Assembly (NCBI GenBank): GCA_016861165.1
Contig: BOKV01000001.1
Coordinates: 62,001-126,000, forward strand
Source: Alphaproteobacteria bacterium
GTDB taxonomy: Bacteria > Pseudomonadota > Alphaproteobacteria > Rhizobiales > Rhizobiaceae
Reading direction: 5' to 3'
DNA: 64,000 nucleotides
Shown: positions 41,874 through 50,871 of the stretch, in pieces
Layout: each line of letters begins with the position of its first letter
Position numbering within the stretch: position 1 is the stretch's first letter
Notes under the pieces: model-generated
Told to the model about the DNA's origin: nothing
The model's input: the letters and a program-made list of their open reading frames with translations, nothing else
Database searches by the model: none
Position numbers and translations under genes: made by a program

Positions 41874-42709
41874 AGATCGCCACCTACAACGTCAACGGCG
41901 TCAACCGGCGGCTCGCCAACATCCTCGACTGGTTCGCCAGGGCCGAACCCGACATCGCCTGCCTGCAGGAACTCAAGGCCACCGACCGGCAGTTCCCCCG
42001 GTCGGCCTTCGAGGCGGCGGGCTATGACGCGGTCTGGCGCGGCCAGTCTGCCTGGAACGGCGTCGCCATCCTGTCGCGGATTGGCGAACCGGTGCTGACC
42101 CGCACGGAGCTGCCGGGCGACACGGAGGACGGGCAGGCCCGCTACATCGAGGCGGCGGTGGCCGGCATCCTCGTCGCCTCGTTCTACGCGCCGAACGGCA
42201 ACCCGCAACCCGGACCGAAATTCGACTACAAGATCGCCTGGAACGAGCGGCTGATCGAGCACGCGCGGTCGCTGTTCGCCGCCGGCGTGCCGGTGGTGCT
42301 GGCGGGCGACTACAACATCGTGCCGGAGCCGCGCGACATCTATGCGACGCGATCCTATGACGACAACGCGCTCGTACAGCCGCAGAGCCGCGCCGCATTC
42401 GCGCGGCTGCGCGAGCAGGGCTGGGTCGACGCGTTGCGCCAATGCCATCCGGACGAGACGCTCTACACCTTCTGGGATTACAAAAGGAACCGCTGGCAGC
42501 GCGACGCCGGCCTGCGCCTCGACCACCTCCTGCTCAGCGCCGCGACCGCGCCGCGCCTCATTGGCGCCGGTGTCGACCGCGACGAGCGCGGGCGCGACGG
42601 TGCCAGCGATCACGCCCCTGTCTGGATCGAACTGAAGGACGAGCCTTCCTGCCGGCTGGAGAGAGCCGGCGGAGGCCAGGCAACACGGCCTCGGGCAAAG
42701 CAATCTTAA
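41870..42709 (+). CDS. xthA: Exodeoxyribonuclease III family AP endonuclease
   Basis: A 279-residue EEP-fold nuclease. Catalytic motifs are intact: KIATYNVNGVN, CLQELKA (metal Glu), GDYNIVPEPRD, RLDHLLLS and the closing SDHAPVW (Asp-His). It cleaves at abasic sites and trims 3' ends. Overlap with the preceding gene makes it the last gene of the ligD-ku operon, where 3'-end cleaning would suit end joining. The C-terminal 20 residues are a polar tail. Confidence 0.9.
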   Translation: MKIATYNVNGVNRRLANILDWFARAEPDIACLQELKATDRQFPRSAFEAAGYDAVWRGQSAWNGVAILSRIGEPVLTRTELPGDTEDGQARYIEAAVAGILVASFYAPNGNPQPGPKFDYKIAWNERLIEHARSLFAAGVPVVLAGDYNIVPEPRDIYATRSYDDNALVQPQSRAAFARLREQGWVDALRQCHPDETLYTFWDYKRNRWQRDAGLRLDHLLLSAATAPRLIGAGVDRDERGRDGASDHAPVWIELKDEPSCRLERAGGGQATRPRAKQS

Positions 42710-42772
42710 CACATCGCCGCTTACCATTGGGACCGACGGAAACGCCGCCTTGGCGGCCGGATACGGTCCTGC

Positions 42773-44716
42773 ATGACAGCTCCCGACGACAAGCCCGCAA
42801 ACAGCGCCATTTCGGCCGTGACCGGCGAGTTTCGGGACCGTGAGGCCGAACGCCGCTTCCGTCACGACCATATGGGCGAGACCATCGCCCAGGCGCGGTT
42901 TCTGTTCGGGCTCGGCGCCGTCGTCAGCGGCGTCTTTCTCGCCGCCAATCTGGCGCTGACCGAAGCCGCGCTGGCGCCGGTGATCCTTGCCCGCGGCGCC
43001 GTCGCCGCCGCTTCGCTTATCGGACTGCTGCTTGTCTCCAGGCTGGCCGAACGGTGGGTGCAGCCCCTCATCATCGGCTGGGCCGGGACGGTGATCCTCG
43101 CTTCGGCATTCCTGCAGACGGTTCAGCCGGCGATCGGCGAAGTCGCCGTCTTCCTCGTGCCGGCGCTGGTCTATCTGGTGATGCCGACCATGTTTGCGGC
43201 GACCGTCGCCATGGCGCTCGCTGGTTCCGTGGTGATGTTCGCCACCCATGCCGGCTGGGACGCGCTCACCGGCGCCGAACTCAGGATCGCGGTGGCGCTG
43301 GTCCTGACCAACGCGTTGTTCGGCGTCCTCAAGAGCCGATCCGGCCGGCTGCTCAGGAAGACCTGGTGCGTGGCCGCCAGCCACCGCCAGACCCTGGCCG
43401 AACTGAAGACCAGCCGCGACATGCTGGAACAGACCTTCATGGCGGTGCCGACGCCGCTGGTGATCACGGCGCTCGACAACGGCCGCATCATCAAGGTCAA
43501 CGAGGCGGCCGAGCATTTCAACGGCATTCCAGCAGCCGAACTGATCGGCCGCAGCTCCGTCGAGTTCTACGCCGACCCGGGCGATCGCGCCGTCCTGACC
43601 AACCGGCTGCGCGCCGAAGGGGTCGTGCGCGGGTTCCGCACCAACGTCAGGATGCAGGACGGCGGCGAGCGGGCGGTGCTGGTCTCGGCCGGACGCATCG
43701 GCACGGCGGCCGATGCGACCATCGTCACCAACATCATCGACATCACCGAGATCGAGAAGCGCGAACGCCGGCTGATCGCGGCCAAGTCGGAATACCAGGC
43801 GCTGTTCGAGAATTCGGTCGTCGGCATCTATCGCTCGACGCCCGGCGGCAAGATGCTGCGCGCCAACCCCGCCCTGGTGCGGTTCAATGGCTACAGCACC
43901 GAATCGGAACTGATCGCCGCCGTCGACGACATCGCCGCCGAATGGTACGTGCAGCCCGGTCGGCGCGAGCAGTGGCTGCAGCTCATGCGCGAGCACGGCC
44001 GGGTGACCGATTTCGTCTCGGAGGTCTACCGCCACCGCACGCGCGAGCGCGTATGGATTTCGGAGAACAGCTGGACCGTCTATGGCGACGACGGCGAGAC
44101 GCTGTATTTCGAGGGCACGCTGATCGAAGCGACCGACCGCAAGCGGGCCGAGGCGGAATACCAGCACATGGCCAGCCACGACCAGCTCACCAATCTGGCC
44201 AATCGCTGGCTGCTGATGGAGCGGCTGCAGCAGGCCGGCGCATGGGTGCAGCGCCACGGCGGACGCTTCGCCGTGCTGTGCGTCGACCTCGACCGGTTCA
44301 AGCCGGTCAACGACGCCTTCGGCCACGCCACCGGCGACCTGATGCTGCAGGAGGCGGCGCGCCGGCTGAGATCGGTGTGCCGGGCCGAGGATACGGTGGC
44401 GCGCATCGGCGGCGACGAGTTCGCCGTGCTGTCGACCAGCTTCGCCGAGCCGCGCGACCTTGCCGTCACCGCCCAGCGCATTCTCGACGTCCTGGCGGTG
44501 CCGTTCGTCCTCGACGGGCCGCGCGCGGTCATTGGCGCCAGTATCGGCATCGCCATCGCGCCGTCCGACGCGATCGAGGCCAAGGACCTGCTCGCCCGCG
44601 CCGACGAGGCGCTCTATCTGGCGAAGGCAGACGGCCGCAACTGCTACCGCTTCGCCGACCCGTCGCTGGAAAATGTCCGCATGGACCCCCTTCCACAGGT
44701 CGCCGCCGGAAGCTGA
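42773..44716 (+). CDS. Membrane PAS-PAS-GGDEF diguanylate cyclase
   Basis: Makes cyclic di-GMP. The 647-residue protein has about six hydrophobic helices in residues 40-190, a coiled linker, two PAS domains (about 215-330 and 345-460) and a GGDEF domain with an intact RIGGDEFAVL. An inhibitory I-site RxxD (RAED) lies five residues before it. No EAL domain follows. It sits next to the flagellar block and may link an unknown membrane or PAS signal to motility. Its stop abuts the stop of the convergent gene with no spacer. Confidence 0.9.
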   Translation: MTAPDDKPANSAISAVTGEFRDREAERRFRHDHMGETIAQARFLFGLGAVVSGVFLAANLALTEAALAPVILARGAVAAASLIGLLLVSRLAERWVQPLIIGWAGTVILASAFLQTVQPAIGEVAVFLVPALVYLVMPTMFAATVAMALAGSVVMFATHAGWDALTGAELRIAVALVLTNALFGVLKSRSGRLLRKTWCVAASHRQTLAELKTSRDMLEQTFMAVPTPLVITALDNGRIIKVNEAAEHFNGIPAAELIGRSSVEFYADPGDRAVLTNRLRAEGVVRGFRTNVRMQDGGERAVLVSAGRIGTAADATIVTNIIDITEIEKRERRLIAAKSEYQALFENSVVGIYRSTPGGKMLRANPALVRFNGYSTESELIAAVDDIAAEWYVQPGRREQWLQLMREHGRVTDFVSEVYRHRTRERVWISENSWTVYGDDGETLYFEGTLIEATDRKRAEAEYQHMASHDQLTNLANRWLLMERLQQAGAWVQRHGGRFAVLCVDLDRFKPVNDAFGHATGDLMLQEAARRLRSVCRAEDTVARIGGDEFAVLSTSFAEPRDLAVTAQRILDVLAVPFVLDGPRAVIGASIGIAIAPSDAIEAKDLLARADEALYLAKADGRNCYRFADPSLENVRMDPLPQVAAGS

Positions 44717-45373
44717 TCACCAGTCGCAGGCGGCGCGCAGGCGCGCCAGGTCCGACTTCAACCCGCCAAGATCGAAATCGGCGCGCAGATCGGTGCCGTC
44801 GGCGGCGATCGCCGACACCCTGAGCAGGCGTGCCGAGGCCAGCCGCTTGAGCAGCGGCACCGAGCGGTAGCCCTGCCATACTCCCATCACGGCATGGTCG
44901 ATACCGCGCTCCAGTTCGAGGATCGCTTCCTCGCCGTCATCGATGGCGTAGACGAATTCGCGCTGCGGCCCGCGATTGCCCATCTCGCGTCCGGGAAAGG
45001 TAAAATAGAGGCTGGTGTTGCCGTCGCGGCAACGCACGGTCAGCCGGGCGGTGGTTCCCGTCGGCAGACCGCCGGCGCGCAAGACGACAGACCCGGCATG
45101 GACATGCGGGGCCGGCGCGCTGCCGCCAGGCGTCGCATCCTCTGTCCCGTCACCGGCCCGCGGCGTCGCCGGGCGTGCGAACAGCCCGCTCATGTCGGTT
45201 GCAGGCGGCGCATCGGCGCCGGCCCGCGCGCAGGCGCCGAGGACGAAGAACGGCACCGTGCCCGAACAGGCCGGCGCGGCCACGGCGCGTGGAACCGCGC
45301 ACGCCATCAGCAGCACCGCGAGGATGACGGCCGGACGGATGCGCGGGTCGCGACGACGCCAGCCGGGCATCAA
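44717..45373 (-). CDS. Exported protein with VasI/TagO-like domain
   Basis: A 218-residue secreted protein with signal peptide (VILAVLLMACAVPRAVAA). The C-terminal ~120 residues, TARLTVRCRDGNTSLYF to LARLRAACDW, follow the pattern of VasI/TagO proteins known from type VI secretion loci. No T6SS genes are nearby; here it is the last gene of a flagellar strand and overlaps the preceding gene by four bases. Role unknown. Confidence 0.6.
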   Translation of the reverse strand: MMPGWRRRDPRIRPAVILAVLLMACAVPRAVAAPACSGTVPFFVLGACARAGADAPPATDMSGLFARPATPRAGDGTEDATPGGSAPAPHVHAGSVVLRAGGLPTGTTARLTVRCRDGNTSLYFTFPGREMGNRGPQREFVYAIDDGEEAILELERGIDHAVMGVWQGYRSVPLLKRLASARLLRVSAIAADGTDLRADFDLGGLKSDLARLRAACDW

Positions 45374-45831
45374 TATCTGCGCATCTGCATGTCGCGGACT
45401 TCGTCCTTGGTCATGAAGTCCAGCATGCGCAGCTTGATGTCCTCGACAAGATCGGGGTACTTGCCGTTGATCCGCTGCCTGATCTCGTTCTTGGTCTTCT
45501 CGATGTCCAGCTTGTCGAGCTGGAAGATGTCGAATTCGCGATCGGAAAACAGCGCCTCGAACACGCCGTCGCGGATCTGGTAGTCGACCGGGAAAGGCAG
45601 CGTGCCGACCACGTCGGAGGACAGCGTGAACGCCGCGCTGATCAGCAGGTAGCCGCGGATTTCATTGTTGCGGATGATCGGGATCGAGGTCGTGTCGAGC
45701 GTGAAGACCTCGAGCCGCTTCGCCGCCACCGGCTCGTCCTTGCCCGAAGGCGCGCTCGCCAGCGAGAAGTAGTAGGTCGAGCCGGCGACCAGCAGGACGC
45801 CCCAGAAGGCGATCGCGGCCGCCTTGATCAT
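45370..45831 (-). CDS. Membrane-anchored hypothetical protein in flagellar cluster
   Basis: A 153-residue protein with a single N-terminal membrane helix (AIAFWGVLLVAGSTYYF) and a periplasmic part of alternating strands ending in a helix (KDEVRDMQMRRY). The layout, one anchor plus a short periplasmic domain, recalls FliL, but I see no clear FliL signature. It overlaps both neighbours (ATGA), so it is co-translated with the flagellar genes. Confidence 0.6.
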   Translation of the reverse strand: MIKAAAIAFWGVLLVAGSTYYFSLASAPSGKDEPVAAKRLEVFTLDTTSIPIIRNNEIRGYLLISAAFTLSSDVVGTLPFPVDYQIRDGVFEALFSDREFDIFQLDKLDIEKTKNEIRQRINGKYPDLVEDIKLRMLDFMTKDEVRDMQMRRY

Positions 45832-46247
45832 CGCCCGCCCCGCGCCGCGATGCTGTAGGTGCCGTCCGACTGAGCGTCGCGGATTTCCTCCGAGATCAGC
45901 TCGGCGATCTCGCGGATCGCCTCCATGCGATGGCGCAGCATGCGGGCATTCTCGTCGAGCTTGCGGCGGGTGGCGACCAGCTTGTCGCCGACGCCGGGCG
46001 GCAGGCTCGCCGCCTTGTGGGCGGCAGCCAGCCGGTCGAGCTGCATCAGGAGTTGCAGCTTCTGGCGGGTCAGTCCGGCGAAATCGGCCTGACTGGCATG
46101 GCTCAGCGCCGTTTGCTCGGTGTCGAGCACGCTCATCAGGCCGTTCAGAACCTTGTCGAAGCCATGCGGCTCCGCGGGCAGCGGCCGGCGCTCGCCCGAC
46201 GGCGGGTGGCCGCCGCCATAGCCGGAGTCGGAACCCGTCAGCTGCAC
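45828..46247 (-). CDS. FlgN-like flagellar protein
   Basis: A 139-residue, mostly helical soluble protein: after a disordered Gly/Pro start, LNGLMSVLDTEQTALSHAS and TRQKLQLLMQLDRLAAAHK form long amphipathic helices. This is the general pattern of FlgN-type export chaperones for hook-associated proteins, but sequence signatures are weak. The GTG start at 46247 has no clear ribosome site. Low-to-medium confidence in function. Confidence 0.5.
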   Translation of the reverse strand: MQLTGSDSGYGGGHPPSGERRPLPAEPHGFDKVLNGLMSVLDTEQTALSHASQADFAGLTRQKLQLLMQLDRLAAAHKAASLPPGVGDKLVATRRKLDENARMLRHRMEAIREIAELISEEIRDAQSDGTYSIAARGGR

Positions 46248-46292
46248 GTTCTAGACTCGTTCGTCACGGTGTTCTCCGGGCTGCCGCCGTCC

Positions 46293-46703
46293 TCAAAGGG
46301 GATCGAACTGGTGAGGCTGGACCACCGGCGGCGGCGGACCGGCCAGTGTCGCGGCGATGCCGATGCCGCCGCGGGCGGCGATCTGCTGAGCGATGGCGTC
46401 GGCGAAGAGCGAGCTGTAGGTCGACATCGCGGTTCCCTCGCCGAAGACGCTCTCGCCTCCGGCATTCATCATCGCCGCGATCAGTTGCGACAGCACCATG
46501 GCCTCGAACTTGCGGTGGACGGACGCCGCGGGATCGGCCGGTTTGGCGACGCCCTTGGCGGGGCCGTCGCGCAGCGCCGTCTCGAAGGACAGCGCCTGCG
46601 CCGTTCGGCCACCCGTCGCCGCCTTGAGGCGCGCCAGCGCGACATCGAGGCCCGATATCGCGGAGCCCTCAACTGCGACTGCTGGCGCGACCGCTGCGGT
46701 CAT
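46293..46703 (-). CDS. FlgJ-like rod-binding protein
   Basis: A 136-residue protein corresponding to the N-terminal rod-binding domain of FlgJ, without the muramidase domain, as in most alphaproteobacteria. Key segment: HRKFEAMVLSQLIAAMMNAGGESVFGEGTAMSTYSSLFADAIAQQIA. It should help rod assembly in the periplasm. ATG 46703 follows GGGAGTGTCGG; the track start 46790 is too early. An upstream element resembles the flagellar repeat motif. Confidence 0.75.
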   Translation of the reverse strand: MTAAVAPAVAVEGSAISGLDVALARLKAATGGRTAQALSFETALRDGPAKGVAKPADPAASVHRKFEAMVLSQLIAAMMNAGGESVFGEGTAMSTYSSLFADAIAQQIAARGGIGIAATLAGPPPPVVQPHQFDPL

Positions 46704-46728
46704 CCGACACTCCCTTGGCCATGCGCAC

Positions 46729-46762
46729 AGCCTAGGTCCAGAATCTTGCGCTAGCCTTGCAC
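46729..46762 (-). promoter_or_regulatory. Flagellar repeat element before the flgJ-like gene
   Basis: On the plus strand AGCCTAG (46729), AATCTTGCGC (46742) and AGCCTTGCAC (46753) form a short tandem series, i.e. GTGCAAGGCT / GCGCAAGATT / CTAGGCT when read toward the gene. Same layout as before flgE and flhA. Confidence 0.45.
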
Positions 46763-46786
46763 TGCCCGTCGCGGCGGGCTTCGCAT

Positions 46787-47200
46787 TCACGCCTGGCGGC
46801 CGGTCAGGCGCACCAGCACCGGCCAGGCGGCCACGGTCTCCATCAATGCCGCGTCGGCGCGCTGCTGCTCGACCCGGGCCGCCAGCCGGCTTTCCAGTTC
46901 GAGCAGCGCGTCCTTGACGGCCTTCGACTGCACGTTGCGATGGCTGATGTCGTTGATTAGCCGGCGTTCTTCGTCAACGATGGCCGCGTTGCGGGCGGCC
47001 TCGCGCAGGCCGTGGCCGGCGAGCAGGCCGCCGAGCGCCAGGTCGCCGTCGAGGAACCGGGCGGCCGCCCGCTCCGCCTCGGCCGAAAGGCGCATGCGCT
47101 GTTCGTGAGCGTGCAGCTCGGCGGCGAGGCGGACCTGCTCGGCCTCGCGGAAGCGGCGCAACGCCTTCAGCCGCCTCAGCTTTCGCTCGGTGTCCTGCAC
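46787..47200 (-). CDS. FliJ-like coiled-coil protein
   Basis: A 137-residue protein, almost fully helical and Arg/Ala/Glu-rich (LRRLKALRRFREAEQVRLAAELHAHEQ). This is the profile of FliJ, the soluble export-apparatus stalk that contacts FliI and FlhA. It starts with GTG three bases after the fliR stop. Sequence identity with FliJ is low for all members, so the call rests on composition and place. Confidence 0.55.
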   Translation of the reverse strand: MQDTERKLRRLKALRRFREAEQVRLAAELHAHEQRMRLSAEAERAAARFLDGDLALGGLLAGHGLREAARNAAIVDEERRLINDISHRNVQSKAVKDALLELESRLAARVEQQRADAALMETVAAWPVLVRLTGRQA

Positions 47201-47203
47201 GGC

Positions 47204-47956
47204 TCACAGCCCCACGATGGCGGTGAGCGCCGTCATGAACAGCGCCACCATATCGTCGCCGATCCAGTAGAGCATGGCGAGCCCGCCGGCGATCAGAAAC
47301 GGGGTCAGGATGAAATAAACCGGAATCTGCGGCGTCAGCTTGTTGATGACGCCGGACAGCATGTTGACCGAGATGGTGAAGATCACGAACGGCGCGGCCA
47401 GCCGCAGCACGGTCAGGAAGGCATCCGACAGCCCGTCGCGCAGGCGGATCACCATGTCGGCCAGGACCGGGAATTCACCCAGCGCCACCACCTCGAAGGT
47501 GAGCGCGACGGCCAGGATGGCGTTGGCGTGCAGGCCGAGTACGAAGAACAGCGTCACCGCGGCGGCGTTGAACAGGGCCGACAGCGCCGGCGCCCCCTGC
47601 CCCTCCTCCATCGGCACGCCGGGAATGGCGTTGAGCCCGATCATCTGCGTGACCGTCTCTCCCATGAAGGAGAGCGCGGCCACGAAGAAGCGGATCGGCA
47701 GCGCGAAGGCGGCGCCGGTCACCATCTCGGCGGCGATGCGGCGCAGAATGTCGGTCGGATCGTCTGCCACTCCGGCCATGTCGAAGCGGTCGGCCACGCC
47801 CGGAAAGACCGCCAGCGATATCGCCACGGCGATGAACAGACGCACCTGCATCGGCGCCTGCGCGGTCGAGAAGCCGGGCAGCAGCATCAGGCAGGTGCCG
47901 ACGCGCGTGAAGACGAGGAAGATGCCGATGATGAGATCGTCGGCGGCGAGGTTCAT
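47204..47956 (-). CDS. fliR: Flagellar export apparatus protein FliR
   Basis: Integral membrane protein of 250 residues with about six helices, part of the FliPQR export gate. [24 protein letters not shown] at the N-terminus and [24 protein letters not shown] in the middle are characteristic. The start overlaps the flhA stop (ATGA). Length is normal. Confidence 0.92.
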   Translation of the reverse strand: MNLAADDLIIGIFLVFTRVGTCLMLLPGFSTAQAPMQVRLFIAVAISLAVFPGVADRFDMAGVADDPTDILRRIAAEMVTGAAFALPIRFFVAALSFMGETVTQMIGLNAIPGVPMEEGQGAPALSALFNAAAVTLFFVLGLHANAILAVALTFEVVALGEFPVLADMVIRLRDGLSDAFLTVLRLAAPFVIFTISVNMLSGVINKLTPQIPVYFILTPFLIAGGLAMLYWIGDDMVALFMTALTAIVGL

Positions 47957-50043
47957 GAGACGCTGCCGAGCGCCCTGACCGTGATGCCGCGGGCGATCTC
48001 CAGATGCGAGAGGACCGGCAGGGTCGGCTGCAGCCGCTCGATAACCATGCGCACATAGGGGCGCGCCTCGGGTGCGGTGGTGATGGCGAAATGCTCGCCC
48101 TTGTCGGTCAGCTCGCGCGTCTTGTCGCCGATCTCGCGGCTGAACTGCTCGAGCTCGGCCGGGTCCATCTGGAACTCGATGACCTCGCCGCGGCCGTTGC
48201 GTTTCAGCGCATTGTGGAAGGCGAGGTCCCAGCGCCGGCCGAGCCGCAGGATCGGCAGCTCGTTGTTGCGGCAGATGTCGCCGCAGATCTGCGAGGCCAG
48301 CCGCATGCGCACATGCTCGGCGATCTGCTCGGTGCGCTTCACATGCGGGGCGATCTCTGCGACCGCCTCCAGCACCAGGTTCATGTTGCGGATCGACACC
48401 CGCTCGGCCAGCAGCAGCTTCATGACGGCCTGCAGGCCGGAGTAGGACAGGTGGGTCGGGCAGATTTCCTCAACCAGGCGCACATATTCGCCCTCGAGCC
48501 CGCCGATGAGCTGGCGGATGTCCCTGTAGGAAAAGAGCTGCGACAGGTTGTTGCGGATCACTTCACTGAGATGGGTGAGGATGACCGACAGCACGTCGAC
48601 CGGCTTGTAGCCGGCGCGGCGAAGCTCCGGCACGAACATGTCGGATACCCGCCAGGCCGGACTGCCGAAGGCGGGCTCGGTCACCTCCTCATAGGGCACC
48701 GGCGGCGGCGGGTCGCCGTTGGGCAGCACGAGCACGTCGGCGAGCGACACGGTCTCGGCGGCGACGCGGGTGCCGAAAATGCTGATCTCATAGGCCGCCG
48801 GCGCCAGCGAGACATTCTCGCTGACCTTGATCTCGGGAACGACGAAACCGAACTCGCGCGCGAACTTGTTGCGCATCTTGGCGACACGGCTGCCCATCTC
48901 GTCCTGGGAGGCCATCAATTTCATCGCCAGCTGCTTGCCGAAGGCGAGCTCGATCTCGGGGATGCGCAGCGCCTCCTTGACCGAATTGGAGCTTTCCTGC
49001 TCCCGCGCCGCCTGCTCGCGGCGCTGGCGCTCCTCCTCGGCGAGGCGGCGCTCGTTGATCCGTCGCGGGATGATGATTCCGGTCGCCGCCATGATCGAGG
49101 CGAGCACGAGGAACGGCAGCAGCGGCAGGCCCGGCGTCAGCGACAGCATGGCCATCAGCCCGGCGGCGACGAACAGCGCGCGCGGATAGTTGCCGAGCTG
49201 GCTCAGCACCGCGACATCGGCCGATCCGGTATTGCCGCCCTTGGAGACGACCAGGCCGGCGGCGAGCGAGATGATCAGGGCCGGAATCTGGGAGACCAGT
49301 CCGTCGCCGACCGACAGCTTGGTGAAGATGTCGGCAGCCTGGGACAGGTCCATGTCGTGGCGCCAGATGGCGATGATGATGCCACCGAAGATGTTGACGG
49401 CGGTGATCAGCAGCCCGGCGATGGCGTCGCCGCGCACGAATTTCGAGGCGCCGTCCATGGCGCCGAAGAAGGCGCTCTCCTGTTCGAGCTCGCGCCGGCG
49501 GCGCTGGGCCTCCTTCTCGTCGAGCAGGCCGGCCGACAGATCGGCGTCGATGGCCATCTGCTTGCCTGGAATGGCGTCGAGCGTAAAGCGGGCGCCGACC
49601 TCGGCGATGCGGGTCGCACCCTTGGTGATGACGATGAAATTGACCGTGACCAGGATCAGGAAGACGATCAGGCCGATGACGAAGTCGCCGCTCATGACGA
49701 GGCGGGAAAAGCCGGAGATGACGTAGCCGGCCGAGGTCTCGCCCTCGGCGCCGTTCGACAGGATGAGCCGCGTCGTCGCAACGTTGAGCGACAGGCGCAG
49801 CATGGTGGCGATCAGCAGGACCGTCGGGAAGGAGGAGAAGTCGAGCGGCTTCTGGATCCACAGCGCCACCATCAGGATCAGCACCGAGATCGCGATCGAC
49901 AGGGCGAGGCCGAGGTCGATCAGGAAGGCCGGGATCGGCAGGAACAGCACCGACAGGATGAAGACGATGCCGAGCGCGAAGCCGACGTCGCGACCGGAAT
50001 TCTGCGTCTCGATCGCGACCGGTGCGGAAGTCGAAGTGGTCAA
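47953..50043 (-). CDS. flhA: Flagellar export apparatus protein FlhA
   Basis: Export-gate component of 696 residues. The N-terminal half has eight hydrophobic helices and the FHIPEP loop region ([24 protein letters not shown]); the C-terminal half is the cytoplasmic docking domain that binds chaperones. It appears to start with TTG at 50043, with GAGG five to six bases upstream; I see no better ATG. A copy of the flagellar repeat lies about 50 bases upstream. Confidence 0.93.
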   Translation of the reverse strand: MTTSTSAPVAIETQNSGRDVGFALGIVFILSVLFLPIPAFLIDLGLALSIAISVLILMVALWIQKPLDFSSFPTVLLIATMLRLSLNVATTRLILSNGAEGETSAGYVISGFSRLVMSGDFVIGLIVFLILVTVNFIVITKGATRIAEVGARFTLDAIPGKQMAIDADLSAGLLDEKEAQRRRRELEQESAFFGAMDGASKFVRGDAIAGLLITAVNIFGGIIIAIWRHDMDLSQAADIFTKLSVGDGLVSQIPALIISLAAGLVVSKGGNTGSADVAVLSQLGNYPRALFVAAGLMAMLSLTPGLPLLPFLVLASIMAATGIIIPRRINERRLAEEERQRREQAAREQESSNSVKEALRIPEIELAFGKQLAMKLMASQDEMGSRVAKMRNKFAREFGFVVPEIKVSENVSLAPAAYEISIFGTRVAAETVSLADVLVLPNGDPPPPVPYEEVTEPAFGSPAWRVSDMFVPELRRAGYKPVDVLSVILTHLSEVIRNNLSQLFSYRDIRQLIGGLEGEYVRLVEEICPTHLSYSGLQAVMKLLLAERVSIRNMNLVLEAVAEIAPHVKRTEQIAEHVRMRLASQICGDICRNNELPILRLGRRWDLAFHNALKRNGRGEVIEFQMDPAELEQFSREIGDKTRELTDKGEHFAITTAPEARPYVRMVIERLQPTLPVLSHLEIARGITVRALGSVS

Positions 50044-50081
50044 TGCGTCCTCGCCGGCGGTTCAGCAATATCTGCCAGCCG

Positions 50082-50104
50082 AGCCTAGATGGCCAACCTT
50101 GCGC
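50082..50104 (-). promoter_or_regulatory. Flagellar repeat element before flhA
   Basis: Plus-strand AGCCTAG (50082-50088) and AACCTTGCGC (50095-50104), 13 bases apart start to start, matching the flgE site. Read toward flhA this is GCGCAAGGTT-N6-CTAGGCT. The 106-base gap between fliQ and flhA therefore probably holds a promoter. Confidence 0.5.
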
Positions 50105-50149
50105 GGAATTGGTCGCGCCGCTGGCGAGGATGGCGCGAGAGCGCCCGCC

Positions 50150-50416
50150 TCAGAAGCCGCCGCCAATATGGTTGAACGAAAGCCGGGCGAGGACGTTGAC
50201 CTGGCTGGCGATGAAGGGCGCAGACAGCGAGGCGACCAGCACCACGGCGACGATCTTGGGGATGAAGGTCAGCGTCACCTCCTGGATCTGGGTCAGTGCC
50301 TGCAACAGCGCGATCACGGTGCCGACCACCATAGCGGTGACGACGATCGGACCGGATGCGAACAGGAGCGCGCGAAACGCCGCCTGCACCAGTTCCATGG
50401 CGTCGGCTTCGTTCAT
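50150..50416 (-). CDS. fliQ: Flagellar export apparatus protein FliQ
   Basis: An 88-residue protein with two membrane helices (ALLFASGPIVVTAMVVGTVIALLQALTQIQEVTL and IPKIVAVVLVASLSAPFI), the standard FliQ size and pattern. ATG 50416 after GGGGACG; the track start 50566 is too early. It follows flgD in the flgE operon. Confidence 0.92.
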   Translation of the reverse strand: MNEADAMELVQAAFRALLFASGPIVVTAMVVGTVIALLQALTQIQEVTLTFIPKIVAVVLVASLSAPFIASQVNVLARLSFNHIGGGF

Positions 50417-50456
50417 CGTCCCCGTCCCGTTGCGGCGAATGCCTGGCGAAGGGCCC

Positions 50457-50870
50457 TCACGCGCCCGGATCGGCGATGACCACGCCCGACTGGACGAGCA
50501 CCTCGCCGCCGCCGGCGAGCGTGGCGACCAGCCCGTCATCGGTGATCCTGACGGAATCGACGACACCGGTGACCTTGCCGTCGGCGGAGGTGATCTGCTT
50601 GCCGATCAGGGCGGCACCCTCGCCGATGTTGAGATAGGTCAGCATGAGGTCGAGCTTGGCATTGGTCTGGGTCTGCTGCTCGACGGCCGAGAACGAGGCG
50701 AGCTGGGCGATGAACTCGGCATTGTCCGTCGGGTTGAGCGGGTCCTGGTTCTGGAGCTGCGTGACCAGCAGTTGGAGGAAGGTGTCGTAGTCGGCGGTCA
50801 CGTTGGCGGCGGGCGTGCTCGCCGTGGTGTTGAACGAACTGCGTGCGGCGATCGCGGCGACGGTGTCCAT
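50457..50870 (-). CDS. flgD: Flagellar hook assembly protein FlgD
   Basis: Hook-cap protein needed to build FlgE. The 137-residue form is short, as in Hyphomicrobiales. The N-terminal YDTFLQLLVTQLQNQDPLNPTDNAEFIAQLASFSAVEQ is the diagnostic FlgD motif. ATG 50870 lies one base past the flbT stop on the same strand. The C-terminal strands end in a short Gly-rich tail. Confidence 0.92.
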   Translation of the reverse strand: MDTVAAIAARSSFNTTASTPAANVTADYDTFLQLLVTQLQNQDPLNPTDNAEFIAQLASFSAVEQQTQTNAKLDLMLTYLNIGEGAALIGKQITSADGKVTGVVDSVRITDDGLVATLAGGGEVLVQSGVVIADPGA

Positions 50871-50871
50871 C

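Noticed and set aside
42710-42772. CtrA box before the diguanylate cyclase
   Set aside because: TTAAC and TTACC are 11 bases apart, not the seven required, so only half-sites.
41714-44326. 870-residue minus-strand ORF
   Set aside because: Opposite xthA and the GGDEF gene; no domain visible.
48004-50088. 694-residue plus-strand ORF
   Set aside because: Mirror frame of flhA; Asp/Gln/Arg-rich with no motif.
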